IMG/VR virus record: IMGVR_UViG_3300022707_003589
Coordinates: 1 to 33,448 of that record
Length of the DNA stretch: 33,448 bases
Direction: 5' to 3' (one strand)
Source: a virus
This document shows, in pieces, positions 8,930-17,497 of this stretch. The position numbers and the translations under genes were made by a program. The notes beneath the pieces are model-generated. The model did not search any database. It was not told where the DNA came from and was given only the letters and a program-made list of their open reading frames with translations. Numbering within the stretch: position 1 is the first letter of the stretch; each line of letters begins with the position of its first letter.

Positions 8930-8945
8930 GAGGAGGATGTAAGTT

Positions 8946-9308
8946 ATGGAACGCAGAGTTGGTGGTATCCTTTTCTTTAAGGTCAATGGGGAGCTTTTTC
9001 AAGCCAAAGGTGAATTCACTTACAACATTAATCCAGTCAAACGCGAAAGTGTTGTTGGGCAAGACGGTGTGCATGGGTACAAAGAAGTCCCCACCGCTGT
9101 ATTTGTTGAGGGGTCAATCACTGATTCGGATGAGTTGGATCTTGAGGCTTTTCAGGCAATCAAGGACGCAACAGTTACACTTGAAGTTGCCAATGGAAAA
9201 GTTTATCAGTGGCGTGAAGCTTTTTACGCAGCCGATGGCGATGTAACCAGTTCTGAGGGTGAAATTCAAGTCAGATATGAAGGGATTACTGCAAGAGAAA
9301 TCAGGTAG
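8946..9308 (+). CDS. Tail tube protein, Mu gpM-like
   Basis: This 120-residue protein fits the phage tail tube family that polymerises inside the sheath. It starts with RRVGGILFFKVNGELFQAKG, then has the FTYNINPVKRESVVGQDGVHG loop region, PTAVFVEGSITDSDELDLE, and an ATVTLEVANGKVYQWREA strand pair. This is the usual order in Mu M and related tube proteins. A strong Shine-Dalgarno (agaggagg) lies before the ATG. Size and placement directly after the sheath support the call; no unusual feature is seen. Confidence 0.92.
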   Translation: MERRVGGILFFKVNGELFQAKGEFTYNINPVKRESVVGQDGVHGYKEVPTAVFVEGSITDSDELDLEAFQAIKDATVTLEVANGKVYQWREAFYAADGDVTSSEGEIQVRYEGITAREIR

Positions 9309-9350
9309 TAAGTAACAAAAACAAATCGAATTTGGGAGGGAGCCAACCAA

Positions 9351-9704
9351 ATGACAAATCAAAAAGACGACACGTCTACAAGCGAAAATTCAGAAAAAAA
9401 ATATCCATACACTGACCCGACTACGGGCGCGGTAACAATCGAGTTACTATATCCAAATGATGTAAAGGCTTTTGCTGAGGAGGGCACTGACCTTACTCAC
9501 ATTGAGTTGAAACGCCCAAAAGGAAAACATATCAAAGGGCTCACCAAAGACGTGGGCATGACTGATATTTTCAAAATTGCGGGCAAGGTTTCCGGCTACA
9601 CTACTGCATTTTTCGATGAGTTGGATGCAGCGGATTGCTTACAGGTTTCAGAGGTAATTGGTGATTTTTTGGACGGTGGCCAAGAGACTGGGAGGACTGC
9701 CTAG
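9351..9704 (+). CDS. Tail assembly chaperone, short form (gp41/gpE-like)
   Basis: This 117-residue protein precedes the tape measure gene, where contractile and siphophages encode tail assembly chaperones. Its core, VTIELLYPNDVKAFAEEG then HIELKRPKGKHIKGLTK and DIFKIAGKVSGYT, matches the E/41/14-type chaperone pattern with an ADCLQVSEVIGDFL helix at the end. These chaperones coat the tape measure protein before tube assembly. A gggaggg Shine-Dalgarno is present. A perfect slippery heptamer (TTTTTTG, 9665-9671) near the 3' end should divert some ribosomes into the -1 frame, giving a longer form described separately. The short form ends GGQETGRTA at the TAG 9702-9704. Confidence 0.85.
   Translation: MTNQKDDTSTSENSEKKYPYTDPTTGAVTIELLYPNDVKAFAEEGTDLTHIELKRPKGKHIKGLTKDVGMTDIFKIAGKVSGYTTAFFDELDAADCLQVSEVIGDFLDGGQETGRTA
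9665..9671 (+). promoter_or_regulatory. Programmed -1 frameshift slippery site (T TTT TTG)
   Basis: The heptamer TTTTTTG is in the correct phase for the X XXY YYZ rule: codons TTT and TTG of the chaperone frame, preceded by the last T of GAT. Both tRNAs can re-pair after slipping back one base. No clear downstream stem-loop was identified by eye. Confidence 0.85.
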
Positions 9705-9826
9705 CTCTAATTGGTTTCACATTCCATTGGCCGCGCTGGGAGCTTTACGATCTTGACGAAAAAGAAGTTGTTGAGTGGTATGATAGAGCTAAGAGTATAC
9801 AAGGGCGGGTAAATGGCAAGAGATAG
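9665..9826 (+). CDS. -1 frameshift extension of the tail chaperone (gpE'-like)
   Basis: This frame has no start of its own and is closed just upstream by TGA 9662-9664, one base before the slippery heptamer T TTT TTG (9665-9671). A -1 slip there adds about 51 residues and yields a product of about 158 residues. The added segment contains FTFHWPRWELYDLDEKEVVEW, which matches the pattern of P2 GpE-type extensions (F-H-W-P, then an acidic helix ending in E-W-x-x-A). It ends at TAG 9824-9826, overlapping the tape measure start (9813) by 14 bases. From memory, P2 gene E uses the same heptamer. The ratio of long to short chaperone is usually important for tail assembly. Confidence 0.85.
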   Translation, partial: FFGRWPRDWEDCLALIGFTFHWPRWELYDLDEKEVVEWYDRAKSIQGRVNGKR

Positions 9827-11639
9827 AACTTTAGGACTAAAACTCAGGGCAATTGACAGAATGTCAAATGTCATTGATCGGGTCCAAAGAAAATTTCCAA
9901 AGCTTACCAGATCAATTCGGCGCGGCTCACGTGCCGCTCAAATATTTAATGCCCAAACCAAACGGATGCGGGCAAACCTATTAAAAATAGGGCAGGGTTT
10001 ACGCCGTTTCGGCAGTATCATGACTATTGGTGTAACCCTGCCAGTAATCGCCGCCACCGGTGCCGGCGTAAAAATGTTTGCCGAATACCAGCAAGGGTTG
10101 CGTGGCGTGGAAAAAACCACGGGGTTATCACGCAATCAAGTTGCAAAGATGGGTGATGTTTTTGATCGGCTCTCAACCAAGATACCCGTTTCCACAAAAG
10201 AAATGTTGGACCTTGCCAAAGCCGGCGGCCAATTGGGTGTCAAGGGTACTGCCAATTTAGAAAAATTTGCTATTACTATGGCCAAATTGGGCCGGGCCAG
10301 TGACGTGGCCGGTGAGGAGGGTGCCAAATCCATTGCCCGAATCTTGACTGTTACGGGGGATGGCATTGGAAAAGTAGAGCGATTTTCCTCAGCCCTTGTG
10401 GAGCTTGGAAATAATGCAGCCGCCGGGGAGCGTGAAATCTTAGCTGTGGCCGTTCGGGTTGCGGGTCAGATTGGCCGCTTTGATGTTGCCAGTGATAAAG
10501 TGCTGGGTATCTCAACCGCCCTAAAAGCATTGGGCAAAAACGCTGAATCATCGGGCTCAGTAGTTGGCCGCTCCTTTGATGCCATTGATCAGTCTATTCG
10601 AAAAGGTGGGGACGCCGCTTTACTATTATCCAAGCTTACAGGCATTTCAGTTAAGCAATTAAAAGTACAATTTGAGCAAGATGCTGCAAAAGTATTTCAA
10701 AAATTTGTTGAGGGGCTCAACAAAGTTGAAAAAGGCGGCGGCAACATGATCAAGGTACTTGAATTCATGGGGTTGCAGGGCGTTCGAATTAATGACGTGC
10801 TGGGTACGCTTGCCAAAAATCCCAAAGTACTGGCCATAAATATGGACCGGGCCACTAGGGCATTTAAGGATAACGTGGCCTTGCAAAAAGAATTTGCAAT
10901 CCAAATTGATTCATTGGGCTCTGAAATTACAACTTTAATGAATACGTTTACCCGGTTACTCAGATTAATAGGGAGTGACCTTGCCCCGGTTGTAAGATTT
11001 TTTGGGGATATCTTAAAAAGTATTTTCAAATTTTTGGCAGACAACCCCACGATTCGGGCGTTAGTTTTGACGTTCGCACTTTTAGCGGCAGTGATGGCCC
11101 CCGTGCTTACTGCCTTTGGATTTTTTCTAATTATCTTACCCGGATTGATTACAGGGGCGGGGATTTTGGGCATTGCGCTGATACCACTTGCTATTAAATT
11201 TTTAGTGATTGGTTTGGCTATTGGGGCATTAGTTGCAGTTGGGGTAATTTTATTTAAGCAATGGCAAAATATAAAAGATTTTTTTAATGAAAATCCATTC
11301 GGGAAATTTTTGAAATTTATATTTCTAATGTTTACCCCTCTTGGGCAAATGATCACTTTGGTGAGATTGGTGATTGCATCGTTTAGTGGGCTGGATGCTG
11401 TTAAAAATGTATTGAGAGATACATTACCTACTTTTGTAGCTGATAAACTTTTTGGAAAAGAAAAAGGTGCGCGGCGAGAGGCAAGCGGTGCAGGACGCCG
11501 GGCAGGCGGTGATATTGCTGATAGTATAAAGGGCAAAATTGGGGTGAATTTTAGTAACATACCGGCGGGGACTAACATTAAAGCTGAAAGTGAGGGGCCA
11601 ATTGGCCTTGATCTTGGGTTTGCGGGGGCACTTCAATAA
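9813..11639 (+). CDS. Tail tape measure protein
   Basis: The tape measure sets tail length and is ejected through the tube at infection. This 608-residue product lies directly after the chaperone pair. It has a basic N-terminus (RAIDRMSNVIDRVQRKFPKL), then the TP901-type core: a VKMFAEYQQGLRGVEKTTGL helix, PVSTKEMLDLAKAGGQLGV, and an ISTALKALGKNAESSGSVVGR segment. A hydrophobic stretch at residues about 415-485 has three or four membrane-like segments (for example LTFALLAAVMAPVLTAFGFF), common in tape measures that help cross the inner membrane. The short C-terminus (RREASGAGRRAGGDI) is flexible. By the usual 0.15 nm per residue, the tail would be about 90 nm. The stop overlaps the next ATG (TAATG). 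Confidence 0.9.
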   Translation: MARDRTLGLKLRAIDRMSNVIDRVQRKFPKLTRSIRRGSRAAQIFNAQTKRMRANLLKIGQGLRRFGSIMTIGVTLPVIAATGAGVKMFAEYQQGLRGVEKTTGLSRNQVAKMGDVFDRLSTKIPVSTKEMLDLAKAGGQLGVKGTANLEKFAITMAKLGRASDVAGEEGAKSIARILTVTGDGIGKVERFSSALVELGNNAAAGEREILAVAVRVAGQIGRFDVASDKVLGISTALKALGKNAESSGSVVGRSFDAIDQSIRKGGDAALLLSKLTGISVKQLKVQFEQDAAKVFQKFVEGLNKVEKGGGNMIKVLEFMGLQGVRINDVLGTLAKNPKVLAINMDRATRAFKDNVALQKEFAIQIDSLGSEITTLMNTFTRLLRLIGSDLAPVVRFFGDILKSIFKFLADNPTIRALVLTFALLAAVMAPVLTAFGFFLIILPGLITGAGILGIALIPLAIKFLVIGLAIGALVAVGVILFKQWQNIKDFFNENPFGKFLKFIFLMFTPLGQMITLVRLVIASFSGLDAVKNVLRDTLPTFVADKLFGKEKGARREASGAGRRAGGDIADSIKGKIGVNFSNIPAGTNIKAESEGPIGLDLGFAGALQ

Positions 11640-12829
11640 TGGCTGATTGGCGCGATAATTTCAGAGAGGGCACTTTCAGGGGTGTACCGTTCAAAACTGT
11701 GCGCTCCAAAGTAGAGGGTGGCCGGCGTAAGCAAGATCGTGAGTTTGCAAAACGCGATATTGGAAACTCTGAGGATTTGGGTAAAAGGCTAAAAAGATTC
11801 ACACTTGATTTGTTGGTTATTGGTGATGATTATTTTGCTCAAAGAGATGCGCTTGAGGAGGCATTGGAAACTGAGGGGCCGGGTGAATTAGTCCACCCTT
11901 ACCGGGGCACTCTACGAGTACAAGCAGGCGATTTTACTTTAACTGAAACTGATGATGAGGGCCGCATGGCCCGCTTTATTGTGGATTTCACATTGGCCGG
12001 GCAAGCCAAATTTCCGGTGCAAGTTGCCGATGATCTAAACCAAGCGGCTACTGATGCGGGCTCATTAAAAGATAATTCAAGAGGATTTTTTGAAACGGCT
12101 TTTTCTGTGGCCAATCAGGCAGCGTTTGTTGTTGAAAGTGCATCAGATAAAGTTACCGCCGTTACTGATTTTGCTGAAAACGCAGTCAATCAAGTCACCG
12201 GGCCGGTTACCAATTTTACGTTTGCGATAAGTAACTTAAAAGCTGATTTGGATGATTTGCTCAATGCCCCCGATGAGCTTGCCCAACGGTTACAAGATGC
12301 GTTTGATTTACTCTTGGATGAGTTTGCTGATGACCCTGAAACTACTGAGCGGATCTTTGGAAACTTTAGAACGCTGGGGGATGACCCGGCTTTTGTGCCA
12401 GTTGTGGGCACCACTCCCTCACGCCTGACAGAGCAAGCAAATCAAACTGCAATTTTCAATTTGGCAAAAGAATTGGTTTTATCCAATCAGGCATTATCGG
12501 CAGTTGACGTGGATTTTGCCTCAACCGCTGCCGCTCTAAAAAGCCGTGACGATATTGTAAAGGGATTGGATCTACAACTTGACGCCGCCGGTGATGATGA
12601 CTTGTTTCAGGCAATCAAAGATTTGCAAACCTCACTTACCAGAGCCATCCCCCGCACGGGCACCACTGAGTTGGTAACTATTGAAGTGAAAAAAACAATC
12701 CCTGCAATAGTACTTGCTCATGACAATTTTGAGGATTTGGATAAAGAGAATGAGATTGTAGAGCAAAACGATATTGAGCACCCCGGCTTTGTACCGGGTG
12801 GCGACACAATACAGGTTAGTGCGGGGTGA
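11639..12829 (+). CDS. Mu gpN-like baseplate/tail protein (DNA circularisation N-terminal domain)
   Basis: This 396-residue protein starts MADWRDNFREGTFRGVPFKT and has the KRLKRFTLDLLVIGDDYF, RDALEEALETEGPGELVHPY and RMARFIVDFTLAG blocks of the family named DNA circularisation protein N-terminus (Mu N, gp43). Despite that historical name, in Mu the protein belongs to the baseplate/tail hub region. The remainder (about residues 130-396) is helical and acidic with little family signature, ending in IQVSAG. It is translationally coupled to the tape measure gene and precedes the gpP-like hub gene, exactly as in Mu. The role is inferred from synteny. Confidence 0.85.
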   Translation: MADWRDNFREGTFRGVPFKTVRSKVEGGRRKQDREFAKRDIGNSEDLGKRLKRFTLDLLVIGDDYFAQRDALEEALETEGPGELVHPYRGTLRVQAGDFTLTETDDEGRMARFIVDFTLAGQAKFPVQVADDLNQAATDAGSLKDNSRGFFETAFSVANQAAFVVESASDKVTAVTDFAENAVNQVTGPVTNFTFAISNLKADLDDLLNAPDELAQRLQDAFDLLLDEFADDPETTERIFGNFRTLGDDPAFVPVVGTTPSRLTEQANQTAIFNLAKELVLSNQALSAVDVDFASTAAALKSRDDIVKGLDLQLDAAGDDDLFQAIKDLQTSLTRAIPRTGTTELVTIEVKKTIPAIVLAHDNFEDLDKENEIVEQNDIEHPGFVPGGDTIQVSAG

Positions 12830-12832
12830 TGA

Positions 12833-13942
12833 GTGGCAAACCAACGCATACCCACCAAAAGAGGCAGGCAACAAAAAGAAGAGGTAACCCTCTCTATTGG
12901 CTCCCAAACATTTGACGGGTGGGAAATTGTTTCAGTTACTAAAAATTTAGAATCAATTGCCAATGATTTCTCAGTTGGCCTTTTTGATAAGTTTGAAGGA
13001 TTGGCCCAAGACTGGCCTTTGAAACCCGGTGTACCCGTTAAGGTAAGTATTAACGGTGAGGAGGTTATTACCGGTAATATCGAAACGCTTGAGCCGGTTT
13101 ACACTGATGAGCGGCGGGGCTTTACGATTGCCGGCAGATCCAAGTCCGGTGATTTAGTTGATTCAATGCACACCGGCCCGTGCGAATACAAAAATATTAC
13201 CCTTACAAATCTGGCAAGAGAGTTAGTCAAACCCTTTGGCCTCAAAGTTTTTGAATCTATCATCCCAAAAATTATTGATAAATTTGCAGTCAAACCCGGT
13301 GAAACAATTTTTGAGGCGTTGGACCGGGCGGCCAGAGCACAGGGATTATTTTTTATCAGCACACGTGAGGGAAACATCAGATTAACTAGAGCCTCACGGG
13401 CGCGCTCTTTTTCAAGCATTGAGCAAGGCATAAATATTTTGGGAGCCAATGCAAAGTACGATGATTCTAAAAGGCATAGTGAATATATTGTAAAGGGTCA
13501 AAGCTCAGGCATTGAAAGTTTCTTTGGTGAAAAAGTGGCTCAGGCTGAGGGCAAGGCGTTTGATCGGGGCATTACCCGGCACCGGCCCTTTATCATGATT
13601 GCTGAGGGAAATTCAGATACCACGCGCTCTAAAACGCGGGCCGAATGGGAGGCAAGTTCAAGACTGGCCCAAGCTTTGAGAGTTGAGGTAACCGTTCAAA
13701 ATTGGACCCAAGAGGATGGCAGCCTTTGGGGGATTAATCAGGTCACCACTTTTACCTCAAGTTTTTTGGGGCTTAACCGTGATTTGCTCATTACACGTGT
13801 GAATCATTCGGATGCAGCTAAAACCGGAAAAACCACAACCATGACTTTGGTTGATCCAAATGCCTACAATCCAGAGCCGGAAAAAAATAAAAATAAAAAA
13901 GATAATATTTTTGATTCATTAGGAGCGGGGTTTACTAAATAA
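12833..13942 (+). CDS. Baseplate hub protein, Mu gpP-like (gp44)
   Basis: This 369-residue protein is expected to form the trimeric hub joining tail tube and spike (T4 gp27 fold). Supporting blocks are TLSIGSQTFDGWEIVSVTKN, FSVGLFDKFEG, WPLKPGVPVKVSINGEEVIT, FTIAGRSKSGDLVDSM, GETIFEALDRAARAQGLFFI and the C-terminal VNHSDAAKTGKTTTMTLVDP. I use the GTG at 12833, preceded by gcgggg with 6-base spacing; a nearby ATG (12829) is in another frame. The C-terminus is lysine/asparagine-rich. The stop overlaps the next ATG by one base (TAATG). Order and motif pattern match Mu P. Confidence 0.88.
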   Translation: MANQRIPTKRGRQQKEEVTLSIGSQTFDGWEIVSVTKNLESIANDFSVGLFDKFEGLAQDWPLKPGVPVKVSINGEEVITGNIETLEPVYTDERRGFTIAGRSKSGDLVDSMHTGPCEYKNITLTNLARELVKPFGLKVFESIIPKIIDKFAVKPGETIFEALDRAARAQGLFFISTREGNIRLTRASRARSFSSIEQGINILGANAKYDDSKRHSEYIVKGQSSGIESFFGEKVAQAEGKAFDRGITRHRPFIMIAEGNSDTTRSKTRAEWEASSRLAQALRVEVTVQNWTQEDGSLWGINQVTTFTSSFLGLNRDLLITRVNHSDAAKTGKTTTMTLVDPNAYNPEPEKNKNKKDNIFDSLGAGFTK

Positions 13943-14643
13943 TGCCGGCTCAATTTATCACCATGGAAATGGTTAAGAATACGATTCGCCAAATGATGAC
14001 ACCCCTCAGAAACCGGGTATATGGCATCATCACGCGCGCGGTGATTGAATCAGTAAAAGATTCTGAGGGAATGCAGGTCATGAAACTCAACATGTTGGCC
14101 GGTGAATCGCGCACCGATGTTGAGCGTTTTCAAAATTTTGGTTTTACGAGTAACCCACCTGATAATGCTGAGGCAGTTGTGGTTGCAGTCGGGGGTAATC
14201 GTGATCATTTGATTGTGGTGTCAGTAAGTCATCGGCAGAGCCGCTTAAAGGGTTTGCCCAAAGGTGGATCAGCAATCCATTCGAGTGACGGCACTAAACC
14301 GGTGGCGATTGTAAAAACCCTACCCGATGGCACTGTTGAAATATCCCACTCGACTAGTGATGCAAAAGTTTTAATGAAACCTAGTGGTGAAATTGTACAT
14401 AAATCAGTGGGCAAGTTGCTTTTGGGGGATGATCCACTCACTGAATTTGCGGCGATTGCAAGCCGGGTGGAGGCGCGCATTGCGGCAGTTGAAACAAAAG
14501 TCACAAGCCACATAGTTACTTACAATCTACATAATCATCCGACTGCGCCGGTCGGGCCGGTGAGTACCCCGGCTCCACCTGATACTCCTTTTGTACCGAA
14601 TACATCAGTTATTGCCTCAAGCAAGGTAAACGTGGCAACATGA
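13942..14643 (+). CDS. Baseplate spike protein, Mu gp45-like
   Basis: The central spike pierces the host outer membrane. This 233-residue protein shows the gp45 pattern. An N-terminal RNRVYGIITRAVIESVKDSE is followed by an OB-like domain (VMKLNMLAGESRTDVERFQN, FGFTSNPPDNAEAVVVAVGG, HLIVVSVSHRQSR). A repetitive beta-prism region (TVEISHSTSDAKVLMKPSGE, then IVHKSVGKLLLG) follows, and the tail has YNLHNHP at residues 194-200. In Mu and P2 spikes a His-x-His motif binds iron at the tip; His197-Asn-His199 is the candidate here, though assigning it to the tip is inference. The downstream APVGPVSTPAPPDTPF segment is typical for the family. Confidence 0.88.
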   Translation: MPAQFITMEMVKNTIRQMMTPLRNRVYGIITRAVIESVKDSEGMQVMKLNMLAGESRTDVERFQNFGFTSNPPDNAEAVVVAVGGNRDHLIVVSVSHRQSRLKGLPKGGSAIHSSDGTKPVAIVKTLPDGTVEISHSTSDAKVLMKPSGEIVHKSVGKLLLGDDPLTEFAAIASRVEARIAAVETKVTSHIVTYNLHNHPTAPVGPVSTPAPPDTPFVPNTSVIASSKVNVAT

Positions 14644-14662
14644 TTAAAAGGGAGCAAATTTT

Positions 14663-15145
14663 ATGAGCGGTCAAGACGTGGGTTTTTTTGATGTAGGTAC
14701 GGGCTGCCCCGATTTGGTTATTGAAAACGGGGATCTAAAAGCCGATAACGGTTTGGAAACTGCCGCGCTTATCTCTGTTTTTTCAGACCGCCGATTGAGC
14801 CTAGAGGAGTTACCCCGTGGCCAAGAGGGTCAAAAAGGTTGGTGGGCTGATTTGCAGTCAGAGCCAATCAATGATCAAATCGGCTCCAAATTACACCGGC
14901 TCGAATTGATTGGAAAAGTGAGTACCAATACAGCGGTAGAACTTGAAACTGTTTTACGTGACGCCTTTGAGTGGGCATTGGATGATGGGTTAGCTGCAAA
15001 AGTTGTGGTAACTGCCGCCCGAACGCAAAGTAATAGGGTTAATGGCACGGTGAAAATTTTTAAGCCTAATGGCGATAACATCCCATTTAAGTTTGCTTGG
15101 GATGGCCAAAGGCTTAAGCTGACACTTGATGAGTCAATTGGGTAA
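14663..15145 (+). CDS. Mu gp46-like baseplate wedge protein
   Basis: This 160-residue protein of the phage GP46 family acts as a baseplate wedge component near the tail tube tip (comparable to T4 gp25). Recognisable blocks are DVGFFDVGTGCPDLVIENGD near the start, the ETAALISVFSDRRLSLEELP helix, GWWADLQSEP, and IGSKLHRLELIGKVSTNTA. It ends in the usual strand FKFAWDGQRLKLT. A gggagc Shine-Dalgarno precedes ATG 14663. It lies between the spike and J-like genes as in Mu (45-46-47-48). Confidence 0.9.
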   Translation: MSGQDVGFFDVGTGCPDLVIENGDLKADNGLETAALISVFSDRRLSLEELPRGQEGQKGWWADLQSEPINDQIGSKLHRLELIGKVSTNTAVELETVLRDAFEWALDDGLAAKVVVTAARTQSNRVNGTVKIFKPNGDNIPFKFAWDGQRLKLTLDESIG

Positions 15146-15162
15146 GGATATGAGGGAATAAT

Positions 15163-16287
15163 ATGGCATTTACAAGACCGACCTTAAAACAAATTATTAA
15201 GCGAATTGAGGGGGATTTCAAATCTGGCCTCACTTTGCAAACGATTATCCGCCGGTCTTTTTTGGCTGTATTCGCAGCCGCCTTTGGTGGGGCAAGCCAC
15301 ACGCTGCACGGCCATATTGCTTTTGCTATTTTAAGAAAATTTTTCCCTGACACCGGTGATGAGCCAACAGTAATTCGGTGGGGTGGTTTGTTTACTACCC
15401 CAAGAAAAGCCGCCCAAAAAGCTGAATTGACAATTGATGTTGTGGGCACCACGGGGGCCACCCTCCTAGTTGATACTATTTATGTCAGGTCTGATGGCAC
15501 TGAGTATGAAGTAAAAGCGGATGTTATAGTGCCCGCCGCAGCTACCGTGCCGGCAACCATTGTCGCAAGAGATGGCTTTGAGGGTGCGGATGCCAATATA
15601 GATACAGGGGACAGTGTGAGTTTGCAAAGTGCGCTCCCCGGTATTGAAAGTGATTCAGAGGTAACGGCCACTGAGGTTGAGGGTGAGGATGAGGAGGATT
15701 TAGAGCTATACCGGCAGCGGGTTTTAGACCGGATGGGATTTCCACCTAGCGGGGGCACGGTGCCTGATTTTGAAACTTTTGCAAAAAAAGTGGCAGGTAT
15801 TACGCGCGCATGGGTCTTGCCCAATTTCTTGGGTGAGGGCACGGTGGGTGTTACTTTTGTTGAGGATGGCAACGCGCCCGCCTCCATTATCCCAAGCCCC
15901 ACAAAAGTGGATGAGGTACAGGTGCAACTTTTATTGGATGAGCCTCAAGGCACGGCGGGCTCCACTGCATTTGCTCCCTCAGAGTTGGAAATGAATTTGG
16001 AAATTCAACTTGAGCCAAACACCGCTGCCGTGCAGGCTGCGGTAAATGCTGAGTTAGCGGATTTGCTTTTGAGAGATGGGGAGGTGCGGGGCGCATCGGA
16101 CCCGGAAAAAGTGGGGCTCAATGTGATTTTTGATGGCAAAATATTACTGTCAAAAATCAATGAGGCGATTTCAATTGCCAAGGATGAGGATGATCACAAA
16201 GTTCTCAACTTTACTGATGATGTAAGACCGCTCAATGACGGGGGTTTGGTAACTTTGGGTACTACGGTTTTTAGCGCATTTCCATAA
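15163..16287 (+). CDS. Baseplate J-like wedge protein, Mu gp47-like
   Basis: This 374-residue protein matches the baseplate J/gp47 family (T4 gp6-like wedge). It has an N-terminal helix region with FTRPTLKQIIKRIEGDFKSG, a hydrophobic helix around FLAVFAAAFGGASHTLHGHI, the WGGLFTTPRKAAQKAELTID block, and a beta domain with GDSVSLQSALPGIES. The conserved EDLELYRQRVLDRMGFPPSG motif precedes GTVPDFETFAKKVAGITRAW and a GTVGVTFVEDGN strand. The C-terminal half is more divergent and helical. A gagggaa Shine-Dalgarno is present. Synteny with gp46 and gp48 makes the call secure. Confidence 0.92.
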   Translation: MAFTRPTLKQIIKRIEGDFKSGLTLQTIIRRSFLAVFAAAFGGASHTLHGHIAFAILRKFFPDTGDEPTVIRWGGLFTTPRKAAQKAELTIDVVGTTGATLLVDTIYVRSDGTEYEVKADVIVPAAATVPATIVARDGFEGADANIDTGDSVSLQSALPGIESDSEVTATEVEGEDEEDLELYRQRVLDRMGFPPSGGTVPDFETFAKKVAGITRAWVLPNFLGEGTVGVTFVEDGNAPASIIPSPTKVDEVQVQLLLDEPQGTAGSTAFAPSELEMNLEIQLEPNTAAVQAAVNAELADLLLRDGEVRGASDPEKVGLNVIFDGKILLSKINEAISIAKDEDDHKVLNFTDDVRPLNDGGLVTLGTTVFSAFP

Positions 16288-16301
16288 GAGAGGGGTGAAA
16301 C

Positions 16302-16892
16302 GTGGCCAGTCCAGCACTGATTGAAAAATACAAACAGCTCCTCATCAATTTGCTACCGCCCGGCAGGCTTTGGCAACCAAGGGAGCAACCTACTTTCGAC
16401 AAGCAACTCAAAAGCACTGCGCAAGAATTGTGTCGGGTAGACGACCGCGTTAGGCAAATGCGTTTGGAAATTGACCCGCGTACTACGACTGAAACAATTG
16501 AAACGTGGGAGGAAATAATGAAACTCCCCGATGAGTGTACACCGCTTGCTCCCACACTGGATGAGCGTAGAACTCAGATTGTCAATAAACTCATAACCAT
16601 ACGGGGCCTGAGCAAAACTTTTTATGAATTCATTGCCGCTCAATTTGGCTTCACAATTACAGTGGAAAATTATCTTAACTTTGTGGCCGGTCGGGCCAGA
16701 GCAGGCGACCGGCTTACCAACTTTTTTAATCGTCATTTTGTGGCAGGCTCCACGGCGGGTGAGCGTTTAACTGAAATCGGTTGGCGTTACTACTTCAATG
16801 TGGATGCGGATGGGGTTGCTGATGATGAGTTGATTTGTCTGATTACGAAATTGAAACCGGCACATGCCGGTGTTACGTTTATAGACTACTAA
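16302..16892 (+). CDS. Mu gp48-like / YmfQ-family (DUF2313) tail protein
   Basis: This 196-residue protein is the last conserved baseplate gene before the fibres, probably linking the baseplate wedge to fibres. It has the family features: YKQLLINLLPPGRLWQP at the start, ELCRVDDRVRQMRLEIDPRT, TLDERRTQIVNKLITIRGLS followed by a helix with FGFTITVENY. It ends in the usual KLKPAHAGVTFIDY. GTG at 16302 is the start, with an agagaggggt Shine-Dalgarno. An inserted GRARAGDRLTNFFNRHF region replaces part of the core but is common in this family. Confidence 0.9.
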   Translation: MASPALIEKYKQLLINLLPPGRLWQPREQPTFDKQLKSTAQELCRVDDRVRQMRLEIDPRTTTETIETWEEIMKLPDECTPLAPTLDERRTQIVNKLITIRGLSKTFYEFIAAQFGFTITVENYLNFVAGRARAGDRLTNFFNRHFVAGSTAGERLTEIGWRYYFNVDADGVADDELICLITKLKPAHAGVTFIDY

Positions 16893-16907
16893 GAGGGAAT
16901 AGAAACT

Positions 16908-17465
16908 ATGCATAAAATTGACGCACCCGGCGCAACATTTGATAATTTATTCACAGAGGGCAATCCCTCACTCAGTATTCCGGCCACTGAGGTAAGTGAT
17001 GACTGGCTAAATGACGTTCAAGAGGAGTTGGTAACTGTCATTGAGGGCGCGGGTATTGTGCTGGTAAAGGGCCAGCAAGATCAACTCCAAACCGCGATTT
17101 TTAATATCTTGGGGGATGGGGGCTCAGGTGCCGGGCAGGTAATCAATAACTCCCAAGGCGCGCCGGCCAACATATCGGCCCTCCTTTTTGATAAGGCCAT
17201 TTACAAGGCTGCCGTTGCAACTATTGATATAGAGCGGCTCACAGATTCAGGTAATACCCAAGCGACCGGGGAGCTTAGAATTACTCACAATACTAACGAC
17301 AATATTTGGCGAGTATCGCGTAACACCTCTTTTGATATATCGGGGGTGACTTTCACGATTACCGCTGCGGGTCAGGTCCAATATATAAGTGACACTTTGG
17401 CCGGTGCAAGTTATGTGGGCAGAATTAGAATAGTAAATATCAACAGAATCAGGCAGTCGCTTTAA
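16908..17465 (+). CDS. Tail fibre-type protein with virion-attachment N-terminus
   Basis: The N-terminal 60-70 residues match the domain by which many phage fibres attach to the baseplate: FTEGNPSLSIPATEVSDDWL then VQEELVTVIEGAGIVLVKG and DQLQTAIFNIL. The remaining 115 residues include a Gly/Asn hinge (GDGGSGAGQVINNSQGAP) and a beta-rich domain (TGELRITHNTNDNIWRVSR, ISGVTFTITAAGQVQYIS). At 185 residues it is too short to be a full receptor-binding fibre. It may be an adaptor or a short fibre that works with the large protein encoded next. A Shine-Dalgarno (agagggaa) is present. Confidence 0.7.
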   Translation: MHKIDAPGATFDNLFTEGNPSLSIPATEVSDDWLNDVQEELVTVIEGAGIVLVKGQQDQLQTAIFNILGDGGSGAGQVINNSQGAPANISALLFDKAIYKAAVATIDIERLTDSGNTQATGELRITHNTNDNIWRVSRNTSFDISGVTFTITAAGQVQYISDTLAGASYVGRIRIVNINRIRQSL

Positions 17466-17497
17466 TTTTTGGATAGTAAAATAAGTAGAGGGAAAAA

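Noticed and set aside
10697-11578. 293-residue leftward open frame
   Set aside because: It lies wholly antisense to the tape measure gene, has no ribosome site and its composition (Ile/Asn/Lys-rich without domains) is that of a codon shadow.
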